Below the pieces are notes generated by a model that had not been told where the DNA came from, did no database searches, and saw only the letters and a list, made by a program, of their open reading frames with translations. 64,000 nt of DNA, taken from Thermohalobaculum sp039027855. Its GTDB lineage: Bacteria; Pseudomonadota; Alphaproteobacteria; Rhodobacterales; Rhodobacteraceae. Positions 1 through 9,803 of the stretch are shown here, in pieces. Position numbers and translations under genes: made by a program. The stretch covers positions 50,702 through 114,701 of the forward strand of contig JBCCJI010000012.1 of the NCBI GenBank assembly GCA_039027855.1, given 5' to 3'. The first letter of the stretch is position 1. Every line of letters begins with the position of its first letter.

Positions 1-880
1 TGCGGGCAAAGAGGCCTCGCCCGCCATAGCGCTTGACGAGTTCGATGGTCTCGACCGCGACGGGGCCCTTGGCGGCGGCGCGCTCGGGTGGCGTCATGCT
101 GGGCACCGCGTCGATCAGCATGCGGGTATAGGCATCGTGCGGGCGCTGTAGCACCTCGGCCGCGGTCCCGCTTTCGACCACTACGCCGCCCCGCATCACG
201 ACGACGCGGTCGGCGATCTCTTCGACCACGCCGAAGTCGTGCGTGATGAACAGCGCCCCGGCATCGCGGCGCGCGATCAGCTCACGGATCAGCTTGAGGA
301 TCTGGGCCTGCGTGGTGACATCCAGCGCCGTCGTCGGTTCATCGGCGATCAGCAACGCCGGATCGCAGGCCATGGCGGCGGCGATCATCACGCGCTGACG
401 CTGCCCGCCCGACATCTGGTGCGGAAAGGTGTCGTAAAGCTTGGCCGGATCGGGCAGATGCATCGCACCCATCAGCTCGACGACCTTGGCCCGGCGTTCG
501 GCCGACGGCATGGCGGTGTGGATGGCCAGCACCTCGTCGATCTGGGCGCCGATGGTCTCGACCGGGTTCAGCGCGGTCGCAGGTTCCTGGAAGACCATCG
601 CCATGCGGTCACCGCGGAGCGTACGCAGGCGCTGCGGCGTAGCGCCCAGCAGTTCCTCGCCCTGCAGACGGATGGACCCGGCCTCGGCCCGCAATTCCTT
701 GGCCATCAGACCCATGACCGAGAAGGCGCTGACCGATTTGCCCGAGCCGCTTTCGCCGACAACGCAGACGATCTCGCCCGGATTGACGTCGAGATCGATG
801 CCCTGCACGGCGTAGCGCCGGTCGGCCCCCTCGGGCAGGCGCACGGTCAGGCCGCGCATGCTGAGAACCGGCTCGCTCAT
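1..880 (-). CDS. Dipeptide/oligopeptide ABC transporter ATPase, partial (left edge), probably a two-module fusion
   Basis: This is the cytoplasmic ATPase of a peptide-type importer; it energises the two permeases that follow it on the map. It starts at ATG 880, overlapping the permease stop in an ATGA. The first nucleotide-binding module shows Walker A GESGSGKS at residues 42-49, the signature MSGGQRQR and a Walker B ending in ADEPTTALD. After this module the reading frame continues without a stop and reads VETIELVKRYGGRG at the left edge, which looks like the opening of a second ABC module. The gene is therefore likely a tandem DppD-DppF type (YejF/GsiA-like) ATPase of about 550 residues, of which 293 codons are visible. 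The fusion is inferred, because the second Walker A lies outside the window. Confidence 0.93.
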   Translation of the reverse strand, partial: MSEPVLSMRGLTVRLPEGADRRYAVQGIDLDVNPGEIVCVVGESGSGKSVSAFSVMGLMAKELRAEAGSIRLQGEELLGATPQRLRTLRGDRMAMVFQEPATALNPVETIGAQIDEVLAIHTAMPSAERRAKVVELMGAMHLPDPAKLYDTFPHQMSGGQRQRVMIAAAMACDPALLIADEPTTALDVTTQAQILKLIRELIARRDAGALFITHDFGVVEEIADRVVVMRGGVVVESGTAAEVLQRPHDAYTRMLIDAVPSMTPPERAAAKGPVAVETIELVKRYGGRGLFAR

Positions 881-1763
881 CGCTGCCCCACCCGCTTGGC
901 CAGTTTCGGATCGAGCCGATCACGCAGCGCATCGCCCAGCAGGTTGACCGCCAGGATCGTCACTGCCAGCGCGATGCCCGGCCAGATCAGGTTCATCGGC
1001 GCGATCTGGAACAGGAGCCGCCCCTCGGCGACCATGTTGCCCCAGGACGGGATCTGCGGCGGCGTGCCCGCGCCTAGGAAGCTGAGGATCGCCTCGGTCA
1101 GCATCGCCGAGGCCGCGATATAGGTCGCCTGCACGATCAGCGGCGGCACGCAATTGGGCACCACATGGCGCCACAGGATCAGCGGCAGCGGCGTACCGAC
1201 GGCGACAGCGGCCTCGACATAGGGTTCCTCGCGCACCGACAGCACGACCGAGCGGACGAGGCGCACGACGCGCGGCACCTCGGGTACGGTGATGGCGGCG
1301 ATGACGGTCGTCAGCGATGCGCCCGAGACCGATACCAGTGCGATGGCAAGCAGGACGCCGGGGATGGCCATAAGCCCGTCCATGATCCGCATGATCACCG
1401 GGTCGAGCCAGCGGATGAACCCAGTGAAAAGCCCGATCAGCAGACCGCTCGCGACCGCCAGCACAGCGGCAGCGGCCCCGACCGTGACCGAGATGCGGGC
1501 GCCATAGACCATCCGGCTCCAGACATCGCGGCCCAGGTGATCGGTGCCCAGCATATGATCGGCTGAGGCCGGGCGGAGGCGCGTCGCGGGCGAGAGCGCA
1601 GTCGGATCGGCGACCGCAAGCAGCGGCGCAAAGGCCGCGCCAAAGGCGATCGAGGCCAGCGTCAGCGCCGCCAGCGCCGCGATGGGGTTACGGTAGAGGA
1701 GCCCCAGGACAGCGACGCCCCGGTTCACCCGAGGCGGAAGTGCCGCAATGTCTTCAGCGGCGC

Positions 1764-1767
<4 letters not shown>
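877..1767 (-). CDS. Peptide ABC transporter permease, DppC/OppC type
   Basis: A 296-residue inner-membrane permease that forms the translocation pore together with the DppB-type partner encoded just before it. An N-terminal OppC_N-like helix (AVLGLLYRNPIAALAALTLA) is followed by about five further hydrophobic segments. The EAA loop that docks the ATPase is visible as EAAVAVGTPLPLILWRHVVP. The motif MLGTDHLGRDVWSR is characteristic of the DppC/OppC family. The gene overlaps the preceding permease and the following ATPase by four bases each, so translation is probably coupled. The substrate cannot be read from the permease; dipeptides, oligopeptides, nickel or glutathione are all possible in this family. 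Confidence 0.93.
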
Positions 1768-2702
<935 letters not shown>

Positions 2703-2733
2703 GGGCCCGCCGGTCAGCCAAGGACGGAAGCGA

Positions 2734-2759
2734 CTGGCCGGGGCATCACGCCCGGCCAG
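2734..2759 (-). promoter_or_regulatory. Intercistronic stem-loop between binding-protein and permease genes
   Basis: A perfect 9-bp inverted repeat (CTGGCCGGG / CCCGGCCAG) with an 8-base loop lies between the stop of the substrate-binding protein and the start of the first permease. No T-run follows. In many ABC operons such a structure protects the upstream part of the message, so the binding protein is made in excess over the membrane components. That role here is inference from position. Confidence 0.5.
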
Positions 2760-2778
2760 CCTGTGATCGTTTCGTCGA

Positions 2779-4377
2779 TCAGGTCTTCTGGATGTTCCAG
2801 AAGAACGGCGGTGCCTCCAGGATGCCGCTCACATTGTCGCGGAAGCCGGTCGGCACGAAGAACTGGCCCAGCAGCGCGTGGTAGTTCTGCTCGAAGAACC
2901 GGGCCTGGATGCGCTCGGCGATGGCCTTTTGCGCATCGACGCCCTGCGCCTCGGCGAACTCGGTGCGCATCGCCTCGATCTGGGGATCGTCGGCCCAACC
3001 GACCCAGGCGCCGTCGCCATTGGCCGCCAGGGCGAACTGCACGACCGGATTCAACAGATCGGCGCCCTCCCACCAGGTGACGAACATGTTCCAGCCGCCG
3101 TCGTCGATGGCGTTCTTGCTGGCGCGGCGCTGCAGCACGGTGGCCCAGTCCATCGCCTGTGCCTCGACGTTGATGCCAAGGCGCTGCATCGTGTCGACCA
3201 CGACCTGGATGTAGTTGGTCTGGACCGGGATATCGGTGGTGGCGAGAACCACGAAGCGCTCACCGTCATAGCCCGACTCGGCGAGAATCTTCTTGGCGTC
3301 TTCCAGATCCGGCTCGGCGATGAAGTCGCTGCCGGCCGCGTTGGCGTAGGTCGTGCCGCAGGGGAAGACGCTAAAGCAGGGCTCGCCGAACTCGGGCGAG
3401 CCGACAGCGGCCAGCAGAAGATCGGTCTGGTTGAGCGCCCGCGTGATGGCCCGGCGCACGCCCGGATTGGCCGAGGCGCCCTGCAGGCTGTTGAACCGCG
3501 CCATGCCCATATTGCCGAGCGGGTTGAAGTTCTGCACCTTCACGCCCCGCGTGCCGGCGACGATGGGCGCGAGATCGGCCGGCACCTGCTCCCAATAGTC
3601 GACCTCGCCCGTCATCAGCGCGTTCAGCTGGGTGTTGGGGTCGGGGAAGTTGATCCACTCGACGCTGTCGAGATGGGCCACCTTGCCGCCGGCCGCGTTG
3701 CTCGCAGGCTCCGAGCGGGGCACGTAGTTCGGATTGCGCTCATAGACGACGCGGGCGCCGGGGCGGAACTCGGCCGCGTTGAAAGTGAAGGGGCCAGAGC
3801 CGATCACCTCGTCTGCGCCGATGCGCTGGCTGGTCGGATACTCGGCAAATCGCTTCGGCATCATAAAGGGCACGTTGGTCGACAGTTTGCCGATCGACTG
3901 CAGCACCAGGCCATAGGGGCGCGAGAGCTTGAGCACGATGGTGTCGGTGCCATCATGGGTGCAGCTTTCGACATAGCTGAACAGCCGCTGGCCCATGCCG
4001 TCGACCTGACCCCAGCGGATCAGCGACAGCGCGCAATCCTCGGCGGTGACCGGGCTGCCATCGTGCCAGGAGAGCCCATCGCGCAGGCCAATGCGGTAGG
4101 TCAGGCCGTCCGGCGAGATCTCGACGCCCGAGGCCATCTGCGGCTGCACTTCCAGGTTGGCGTCCTGCGCAAACAGCGTGTCGTAGACGAGATACCCATG
4201 GTTGCGGACGATGTAGCCGGTGGTCGCGACCGGATCGAGGATGGTCAGCGAGGCATGCGGGATCACCTTGAGCGTGCCACCCGAGGCCGCCCGCGCGCCG
4301 CGCGGCAGCGCCGCAAGCCCGGCCGCCGCTGCAGCGCCCCCCAATAGTTGACGACGATTGGTGGTGGTTCTGATCAT
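2779..4377 (-). CDS. Periplasmic peptide-binding protein (SBP_bac_5 family) with Tat-like signal
   Basis: A 532-residue solute-binding protein that would deliver substrate to the two permeases downstream. The start chosen is ATG 4377, because AAGGAG sits seven bases upstream; an upstream in-frame ATG at 4431 would add 18 residues and disrupt the signal peptide. The N-terminus has a twin-arginine-like motif NRRQLLGG followed by an Ala/Leu-rich helix and an Ala-rich cleavage region, suggesting export by Tat. The family signature appears as DGLTYRIGLRDGLSWHDGSP, with later IGSGPF- and YERNPNY-type segments. Length is normal for the DppA/OppA family. It is the first gene of a leftward four-gene operon. 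The ligand is unknown. Confidence 0.93.
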   Translation of the reverse strand: MIRTTTNRRQLLGGAAAAAGLAALPRGARAASGGTLKVIPHASLTILDPVATTGYIVRNHGYLVYDTLFAQDANLEVQPQMASGVEISPDGLTYRIGLRDGLSWHDGSPVTAEDCALSLIRWGQVDGMGQRLFSYVESCTHDGTDTIVLKLSRPYGLVLQSIGKLSTNVPFMMPKRFAEYPTSQRIGADEVIGSGPFTFNAAEFRPGARVVYERNPNYVPRSEPASNAAGGKVAHLDSVEWINFPDPNTQLNALMTGEVDYWEQVPADLAPIVAGTRGVKVQNFNPLGNMGMARFNSLQGASANPGVRRAITRALNQTDLLLAAVGSPEFGEPCFSVFPCGTTYANAAGSDFIAEPDLEDAKKILAESGYDGERFVVLATTDIPVQTNYIQVVVDTMQRLGINVEAQAMDWATVLQRRASKNAIDDGGWNMFVTWWEGADLLNPVVQFALAANGDGAWVGWADDPQIEAMRTEFAEAQGVDAQKAIAERIQARFFEQNYHALLGQFFVPTGFRDNVSGILEAPPFFWNIQKT

Positions 4378-4678
4378 GGGTGGTCTCCTTACCGACTTCG
4401 ACTGTCGCTTATGCGACCAAAGTGTCGGCATCAGGCGCTACGTCAACACTCTTGCAACCTTGACGGACAGCAGACCAGCGATCGCCCAAATTGCGGGCAA
4501 CCTCCGCCCAAAGCTTCGTCAGACTGGCGCGAAAAACCGCTTTCCGGGGGCTCGTTCGCCGCCTTCCCCCTGACGTCATTGCCATTTCCAGCGCCAAGCG
4601 ACGGCGCCCGCGCTGATGCCGAGGAGGACGCCCACCGCGTCTACGGGCGCCCCAGCGTTCACTGCCGGTCTGCGAAAG
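4378..4678. other. Intergenic region upstream of the peptide ABC operon
   Basis: No credible gene is visible here; the short open frames on both strands have poor codon character and no ribosome-binding sites. The stretch must hold the promoter of the leftward peptide importer operon. I could not pick a convincing -35/-10 pair. The right-hand side holds the hairpin that closes the large cellulase gene. Confidence 0.5.
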
Positions 4679-4727
4679 ATCCTGTCAGCCGGGACGCGGC
4701 TTCGCGTTGGCGCCCGGCTGACAGGAT
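4679..4727 (-). terminator. Strong hairpin downstream of the cellulase gene, probable terminator
   Basis: A perfect 15-bp inverted repeat (ATCCTGTCAGCCGGG at 4679-4693 and its complement at 4713-4727) encloses a smaller ACGCG/CGCGT stem. It starts 17 bases beyond the stop codon of the leftward 1553-residue gene and is followed on that strand by CTTTCG, a weak T-tract. Position and strength suggest transcription termination or 3'-end protection. Confidence 0.65.
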
Positions 4728-4743
4728 GGGCCGCTCATCGACC

Positions 4744-7700
4744 CTAGAGCAGGGTGTCGGGCGTGGTACCGTAGAGAAGCCCGGTCTCGAGAGCGAGGTA
4801 GCCGACATCCTCATCGGCGTGCCGTGTCTCTCCGTCGCGCGATCGTTCTTCTTCGATGCGGATGTTGGCGCCACTGGCACTCCAGTCCCTGCCCTGGCGG
4901 ACAGTCGCCGTATCCGACCCGTTGAAGGTCTGCATACCGGCGAAGAAGGCGGGCGTGTCGTCGAAAAGGTCGAGGAAGTCGAGGCTCTCCGATCTCTGGT
5001 CGATGCTCTCGCCGGTGCGCGCGGCGAGGATACCGTCGCTCCCCTCCTCGACCGCAATCCATGACAGGCTCTCGGCCGCATGATCGCCGTCGCCGGCTTC
5101 CTCCTCCTGCAGGCGGAAATCGAAGCCGTCGGCATCAACCTGTCTGAGGCGGGTCGTGACCGGATCCGCCTCGTTATCGCTGGTCACTTGTGCCAGCACC
5201 ACCGGCCCCGCGTCGAAGCTCACATCGAAGCTTTCGCGCGCCCAGGCGTCATCGGCGGTGACCGAGCCTGCGACGAGACTGCGCCCGTCGGCCAGCATGT
5301 GACTGCCCTCGGCCACGGCAAGCCAGCTGACGCTTTCGGTGATGTGGAAACCGTCGAGATAATCCCACTCGTCCATCTGTAATTCGAAGCCGTTGGCATC
5401 GATCGAGCGGACGCGGAGGGTGAGCTGCTGCCCGCCATTGGACGTCGCGGGGCCAAGGACGACCGAGGCATTCTGGATCTCGGTCGCAAAGTCCACGCGG
5501 ATCCAACTGTCGCGGTCTGGCTGGCTGAAGGTGACGACGCCGGCCTCACCGATCACGGCCGGCATCGGGTCCTCGCCCATACCGTGGCCGCCATCGCCCA
5601 TGCCGTGGCCGCCATCGCCCATGCCGTGGCCGCCATCGCCCATGCCGTGGCCGCCATCGCCCATATCGTGGCCGCCATCGTGCATGCCATCCCCGGTACC
5701 GTCGTTGGGGGTGTCGGCGGTGTCATCGTCGTAGATCGTGCCGGTGGCCTCCAGCACGCCGGTAACGTTCTCGCCTGATACCCGCAGGATGAAGGTCTCG
5801 GTCTCCTCCACCAGCATGTCCGGATGCACCGAGACCACGACGGTCTTGGTCTGCTCGCCGGGGGCGAAGGCCAGCGTCCCGGTGGCGGTGTGATAGTCCC
5901 ACGCGACGTCACTGCTGGTATCGGCGACCGCGGTCCCGTCGGCGGTGGCGTAGTCGAGCGTCAGCGCGGCGGCGGCCGGGGTCTCGAGCGCGACGGTGAA
6001 GGTGATGAAGCGGTGCCCGTCGTCATGGACATGGGTCGAACCGTCGTCATGCATATGATCCATGCCGGGATCAGCCTCGGTCACCGCGCCGCCGGTCACG
6101 GTCACAAAGAACGGTGCTGCATCGTCATTGCCGCTGCCAGCGCCGGTGCCGCCGTCCCCATTGCCGCCATCACTCTCTCCGGTATCGGAGAGCGCGCCAA
6201 TCGGGGTGCCGGTGTAGTCCGGCTGGCTGTGGTAGGGCGCGCGGTCGACAAGGCCCGCCATCGCGACGCTCTTGCCGCTGAAGACGTTGCCGCTTGGATA
6301 GGTGAAGCCGTCGATGACGCCCGCCAACCCCATGCGCCCCGCGATGTTGTCCTCCAGCTGATTGGCGCGCCACTCGAAATGCGAACTGTCCAGATCGGCG
6401 AAATCGACGCCGCGCAGCGTCAGGCTTTGCCCGGTCAGGGGGCTGTAGAAGCGCGCGCCCGCGGCCGTCTGCTCGACTTGGAAGTTCAAGCCGCCGTCGC
6501 CCCGCACGCTGAGATAGAAGAAGCTGAGTGTGTCGGTCGCCGGGTCGAAATCGACGATCTCCTGCAGACCCTCCTGATGCGAGCGAACATAGATCGTGTT
6601 CGGCCGGACCAGCCCGGTGCCATCCTCATACGCCAGCGCCGCGCTCAGGTCCTGCTGCAGATGGCTGTCGGCGATCGGCGCGAAGTTCTCGGGGTGGAGA
6701 TCAGCCAGAGACACGCCCTCCAACAGCAGTGACAGGCTGCCGTTGAACATGTGGAGCATCATGAAGCCGTCGGGGGTGTCGACCGGGATCTGGTTGTGGA
6801 TTGAGTTCGGCCCCAGATCGAGCACGTCGCGCGTTGGGTCGAAGCCCGTGACCACCGAAGCCTGACCGACGACATAGGTTTGACCGCCACCGATGAAGGG
6901 GCCTGCGTTCCCGCCGCCCGTGCCTCCGCCGCCCGTGCCACCACCCGTGCCGCCGCCAGTATCGCCGCCGCCCATGTCGCCATCGCCACCGGCGCCCATG
7001 CCGCCATCGCCCATGTCACCGCCGTCACCGGTGCCCATGCCATCGCCAGCGCCATCGCCAGCGCCGCCATCAGCGCCATCGCCCGCGCCCGGGTCAGCCG
7101 CGTCGCCCCCGATGCCGAGTGTGGTATCGATCAGGCCGAGACCTGCGGCGGAACCGGTCCCTTGGAAGCCGACCTCGATGGTCTCACCCGCCGGGATGGA
7201 GGCCGTCCAGCTCGCGTTGCGGATCGTCAGCACGCCGTTCTCATGGCTGACGATCTCGGCATTCCAGATATTGGTGATCTCAGCCGTCGTGGCGATGCGG
7301 GCGGTCCAGCCCCCGCTGACCGCGCTGTCAGGCGTGAGACTGAAGCGCGCCACGAAGCCAGCCCCCCAGTCATCCAGCGAGAGCGCATAGCGGCCACCGT
7401 CGGCTGGCATCTCGCTGCCCTGATCGTCATCGTCGCCCGGCGGGTCGACGGGATCTGGATCGACGGGATCCGGGTCGATCGGATCGGGATCGATCGGATC
7501 TTGATCGACCGGATCAGGGTCGACAGGATCGGGGTCAACGGGCAACGGATCGCTCCCGACCGCCTGACCATCGAGAAACGGCGCCAGCAGATCGGCCGCG
7601 TTCTGGCGCACCGTCGTCCAGTCATCGAGGACATAGCCCCCGGTGTCGCCGGAATTGGGGTTCCAGGACCACCAAGCAAAGCTTGGCCCGAACGCGCCAT

Positions 7701-9405
7701 CGGCGAGATCGGTCACCCCGTCGCCATCGAAATCGCCCGAGAGGTACGTCGTGATCGCATCGGCCCAGACAAGGTCCAGCGGGTTCTGCAGGCGTGAGCC
7801 GAACTCGCCCAGCAGCACCGGCGCGATCCCCTCCTCGAAGATGAACCCCCAATGCTCGCGGAACACGTCATAGAGGTCCGAGCCGTCGGTGAACCAGGGC
7901 TGCTGGAAGATCGAGGCCGGGTAGTCGTGGGGCGAGTAGACCAGCTTGTCGTCGGCGTTCAGCACCACCGGCCGATCACGCACGCCCTGCAGCTGGCCGC
8001 CCCACCAGTAATTGTTGCCCTGGTAGGTACCGATCCCTTCGACCACGATCAGCCAATCGGGCGCGATATCCAGCACCGCATTGCCTGCGGTCTCGGCCGC
8101 CGCGGCCCAATCGTCGCGCTGGCCGGTGCCCCAGGTGCCGAGATGCGGCTCGTTCAGAAGATCGGCGCCGATGATCGCGTCAGAGCCGCCATAGCGGTTG
8201 GCAAGAAGCTGCCAGGCATCGATCCAGTCGCTCTCGTCGTAGGGGCCCGCATACCAGATCCCCTCGGCTCCGTTGCCCTGGGTGATCCGGTGGGCATCGA
8301 GGATGATCTTGAGACCGATATCCTCGGCATAGGCGACGATGCGGTCAAAGATCTCGAGCGTCGTCAGCCCCTGCAGGCTGGGATCGCCCGCCACGCTGGT
8401 CGCCGGCAGGTCCTCCAGCACGTTCTGCACCGAGAATGGCAGGCGAATGGCGTTAAACCCTTCCGCCACCATCTGGTCCATCATCTCGGTCATGGGCCGG
8501 GCCCAGAGACCATGCGGCGCGCGCACGTCGTTCTCGGCGCCGAACCAGTTGACCGCACGGATCTGCACCGGGTTGCCCGCCGCATCGACGATCTGGTTGC
8601 CCGACGTCGACAGCGGGCCGTCGGGCAGCAGACCGCCGGTGGGCGCCGGCGTGGGATCGGGTGCCGGATCGGCCGGCGGGTCGGATGGCGCCTCAACATC
8701 GCTGTCGGTGATGCGCCCCGTCGCGGTTCCATCACCGATCTCGGCCCCCTCGGCTGCAGTCAGCCTCAGGCGGAACTGCTCGGTCGGCTCGGCGAGATCA
8801 TCATCGTTCAACACGACCGTCACCGTGGTGGTCTGCGCGCCTGCGGGCAGCAAGACGGTCGACGTCACAGGAGCGAAATCAGCCCCGGGCGCGGCCGAAC
8901 CGCCCACGGTTTCATAGCTCACGGTGACCAGCTCTGAGGTCGGCTCGGAAAGGGTCACTTCGAAGCTGATCGCGCCGTCCTCCTCAGCCGCGACGGCGTC
9001 GGCGACGGAGACGGTCGGCAGCGCGGGATCGGGCTCGGGCGTGTCGCCCGGATCACCGGCACCGCCCATGTCGCCAGTGTCACCTGGATCGCCAAAATCG
9101 GCACCATTAATCGAGACCGGGTTGATCGCGGTCGTCGACCCGCTGCCCTGGAAGCCAAACCCGACGGTCGCCCCGGCCGCGACAACGGCGTTGTAGCCCG
9201 CGGCCTCCACCACATAGCGGTCGTCGTTGCGGGAGACGATCTCGGCGTTCCAGATGTTCACGATCTCGCCGGCGTAGTCGAAGGCGATCTGCCAGCCAGT
9301 CAGGGCCTGCGTGGCTGTGAGTGACAGATCGGCGACCAGTCCGGAGCCCCAGCTGTCGCGAACGGTCACGTCCAGATCGGCGGTGGCGGCGCTGAAGGCA
9401 GGCAT
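4744..9405 (-). CDS. Giant modular secreted endoglucanase: CBM2, Calx-beta, GH5, CBM2, Calx-beta, His/Gly repeats, lectin-like repeats
   Basis: A 1553-residue protein predicted to cleave beta-1,4-glucan outside the cell. Modules in order: CBM2-like (about 10-100, DSWGSGLVADLSL, NIWNAEIV); Calx-beta (129-237); GH5 catalytic domain (265-610) with proton donor E419 in LLNEPHLGTWG and nucleophile E534 in LLGEFGS; a calcium-loop-like DFDGDGVTDLAD near 556; an Asp-Pro repeat linker (619-656); a second CBM2 (667-760); a Gly-rich linker (770-838); an unassigned region (839-1090); a second Calx-beta (1098-1228) with His clusters; MGDGGHG repeats (1239-1278); and three repeats of about 85 residues ending SWLAVAEG, SWIAVEEG and GYLALETG, reminiscent of H-type lectin domains. 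There is no N-terminal signal peptide. Its acidic, Cys-free, Ca-binding character suggests type I secretion, but no ABC/MFP secretion genes are nearby. A GACTTGCC-preceded ATG at 9405 with AAAAGGAC upstream sets the start. Confidence 0.9.
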   Translation of the reverse strand: MPAFSAATADLDVTVRDSWGSGLVADLSLTATQALTGWQIAFDYAGEIVNIWNAEIVSRNDDRYVVEAAGYNAVVAAGATVGFGFQGSGSTTAINPVSINGADFGDPGDTGDMGGAGDPGDTPEPDPALPTVSVADAVAAEEDGAISFEVTLSEPTSELVTVSYETVGGSAAPGADFAPVTSTVLLPAGAQTTTVTVVLNDDDLAEPTEQFRLRLTAAEGAEIGDGTATGRITDSDVEAPSDPPADPAPDPTPAPTGGLLPDGPLSTSGNQIVDAAGNPVQIRAVNWFGAENDVRAPHGLWARPMTEMMDQMVAEGFNAIRLPFSVQNVLEDLPATSVAGDPSLQGLTTLEIFDRIVAYAEDIGLKIILDAHRITQGNGAEGIWYAGPYDESDWIDAWQLLANRYGGSDAIIGADLLNEPHLGTWGTGQRDDWAAAAETAGNAVLDIAPDWLIVVEGIGTYQGNNYWWGGQLQGVRDRPVVLNADDKLVYSPHDYPASIFQQPWFTDGSDLYDVFREHWGFIFEEGIAPVLLGEFGSRLQNPLDLVWADAITTYLSGDFDGDGVTDLADGAFGPSFAWWSWNPNSGDTGGYVLDDWTTVRQNAADLLAPFLDGQAVGSDPLPVDPDPVDPDPVDQDPIDPDPIDPDPVDPDPVDPPGDDDDQGSEMPADGGRYALSLDDWGAGFVARFSLTPDSAVSGGWTARIATTAEITNIWNAEIVSHENGVLTIRNASWTASIPAGETIEVGFQGTGSAAGLGLIDTTLGIGGDAADPGAGDGADGGAGDGAGDGMGTGDGGDMGDGGMGAGGDGDMGGGDTGGGTGGGTGGGGTGGGNAGPFIGGGQTYVVGQASVVTGFDPTRDVLDLGPNSIHNQIPVDTPDGFMMLHMFNGSLSLLLEGVSLADLHPENFAPIADSHLQQDLSAALAYEDGTGLVRPNTIYVRSHQEGLQEIVDFDPATDTLSFFYLSVRGDGGLNFQVEQTAAGARFYSPLTGQSLTLRGVDFADLDSSHFEWRANQLEDNIAGRMGLAGVIDGFTYPSGNVFSGKSVAMAGLVDRAPYHSQPDYTGTPIGALSDTGESDGGNGDGGTGAGSGNDDAAPFFVTVTGGAVTEADPGMDHMHDDGSTHVHDDGHRFITFTVALETPAAAALTLDYATADGTAVADTSSDVAWDYHTATGTLAFAPGEQTKTVVVSVHPDMLVEETETFILRVSGENVTGVLEATGTIYDDDTADTPNDGTGDGMHDGGHDMGDGGHGMGDGGHGMGDGGHGMGDGGHGMGEDPMPAVIGEAGVVTFSQPDRDSWIRVDFATEIQNASVVLGPATSNGGQQLTLRVRSIDANGFELQMDEWDYLDGFHITESVSWLAVAEGSHMLADGRSLVAGSVTADDAWARESFDVSFDAGPVVLAQVTSDNEADPVTTRLRQVDADGFDFRLQEEEAGDGDHAAESLSWIAVEEGSDGILAARTGESIDQRSESLDFLDLFDDTPAFFAGMQTFNGSDTATVRQGRDWSASGANIRIEEERSRDGETRHADEDVGYLALETGLLYGTTPDTLL
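5575..5683 (-). repeat. Five tandem 21-bp repeats encoding MGDGGHG
   Basis: Five near-identical 21-bp units (core GGCGATGGCGGCCACGG on the coding strand) encode a heptad Met-Gly-Asp-Gly-Gly-His-Gly array inside the cellulase gene. The central units are identical at DNA level, suggesting recent expansion by slippage. The encoded segment joins the second Calx-beta domain to the lectin-like repeats. The regular His and Asp spacing could bind metal; this is inference. Confidence 0.9.
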
Positions 9406-9803
9406 GGCAAGTCCTTTTCACGGCATAACGACAGGTTTGGCCGCCATGGCCAAAAACCTGCTGTCGATCGGGTGCGGAACGGAAGAAACCAGCGGTAAGT
9501 AAACTACAACTTCAGCGTGCATACTTTGCCGCTGCTTCGCCTTTAAAGCTTATATTCAGAGGATTGAAGACAAGACAATAGTATTATTGGGATTAAGACG
9601 CTCACGTCGATGGCGTCCGACCCCACGCCTCTGGTCACCGAAAACGTCGCCCGCGCGACGCGAGGATCACCAGCTATCAACATGTTATGATGGGCATTTG
9701 TTGGATCCGACCACGCGCGTGGCCCACACTACCGACCCGCGACCGGCGCCGAAAAACTGGCAGCCCGGCATCGCGCGCCACGCCGCAGGACGAGGACACG
9801 ACA
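9406..9803. other. Divergent intergenic region with AT-rich island
   Basis: No gene is supported between the cellulase and DUF3179 starts. The segment 9490-9590 is strikingly AT-rich for this genome and probably contains the promoters. An imperfect dyad around 9431-9459 (CAGGTTTGGCC ... GGCCAAAAACCTG) overlaps the leader of the cellulase message and could be an operator or leader hairpin. Confidence 0.5.
9549..9578 (-). promoter_or_regulatory. Candidate sigma-70-type promoter for the cellulase gene
   Basis: On the minus strand TTGTCT (9573-9578) and TATAAG (9549-9554) are separated by 18 bases in the AT-rich island, about 145 bases upstream of the start codon. Both hexamers are near consensus. 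No transcript evidence is available, so this is a pattern match only. Confidence 0.35.

Noticed and set aside
2878..4347. 489-codon open frame on the plus strand
   Set aside because: Antisense to the peptide-binding protein; composition is His/Gly/Arg-rich with no recognisable domain.
5575..5683. 21-bp repeats considered as a CRISPR array
   Set aside because: Units are directly adjacent without spacers and lie in a coding frame.
7852..8937. 361-codon open frame on the plus strand
   Set aside because: Antisense to the GH5 catalytic domain of the cellulase.
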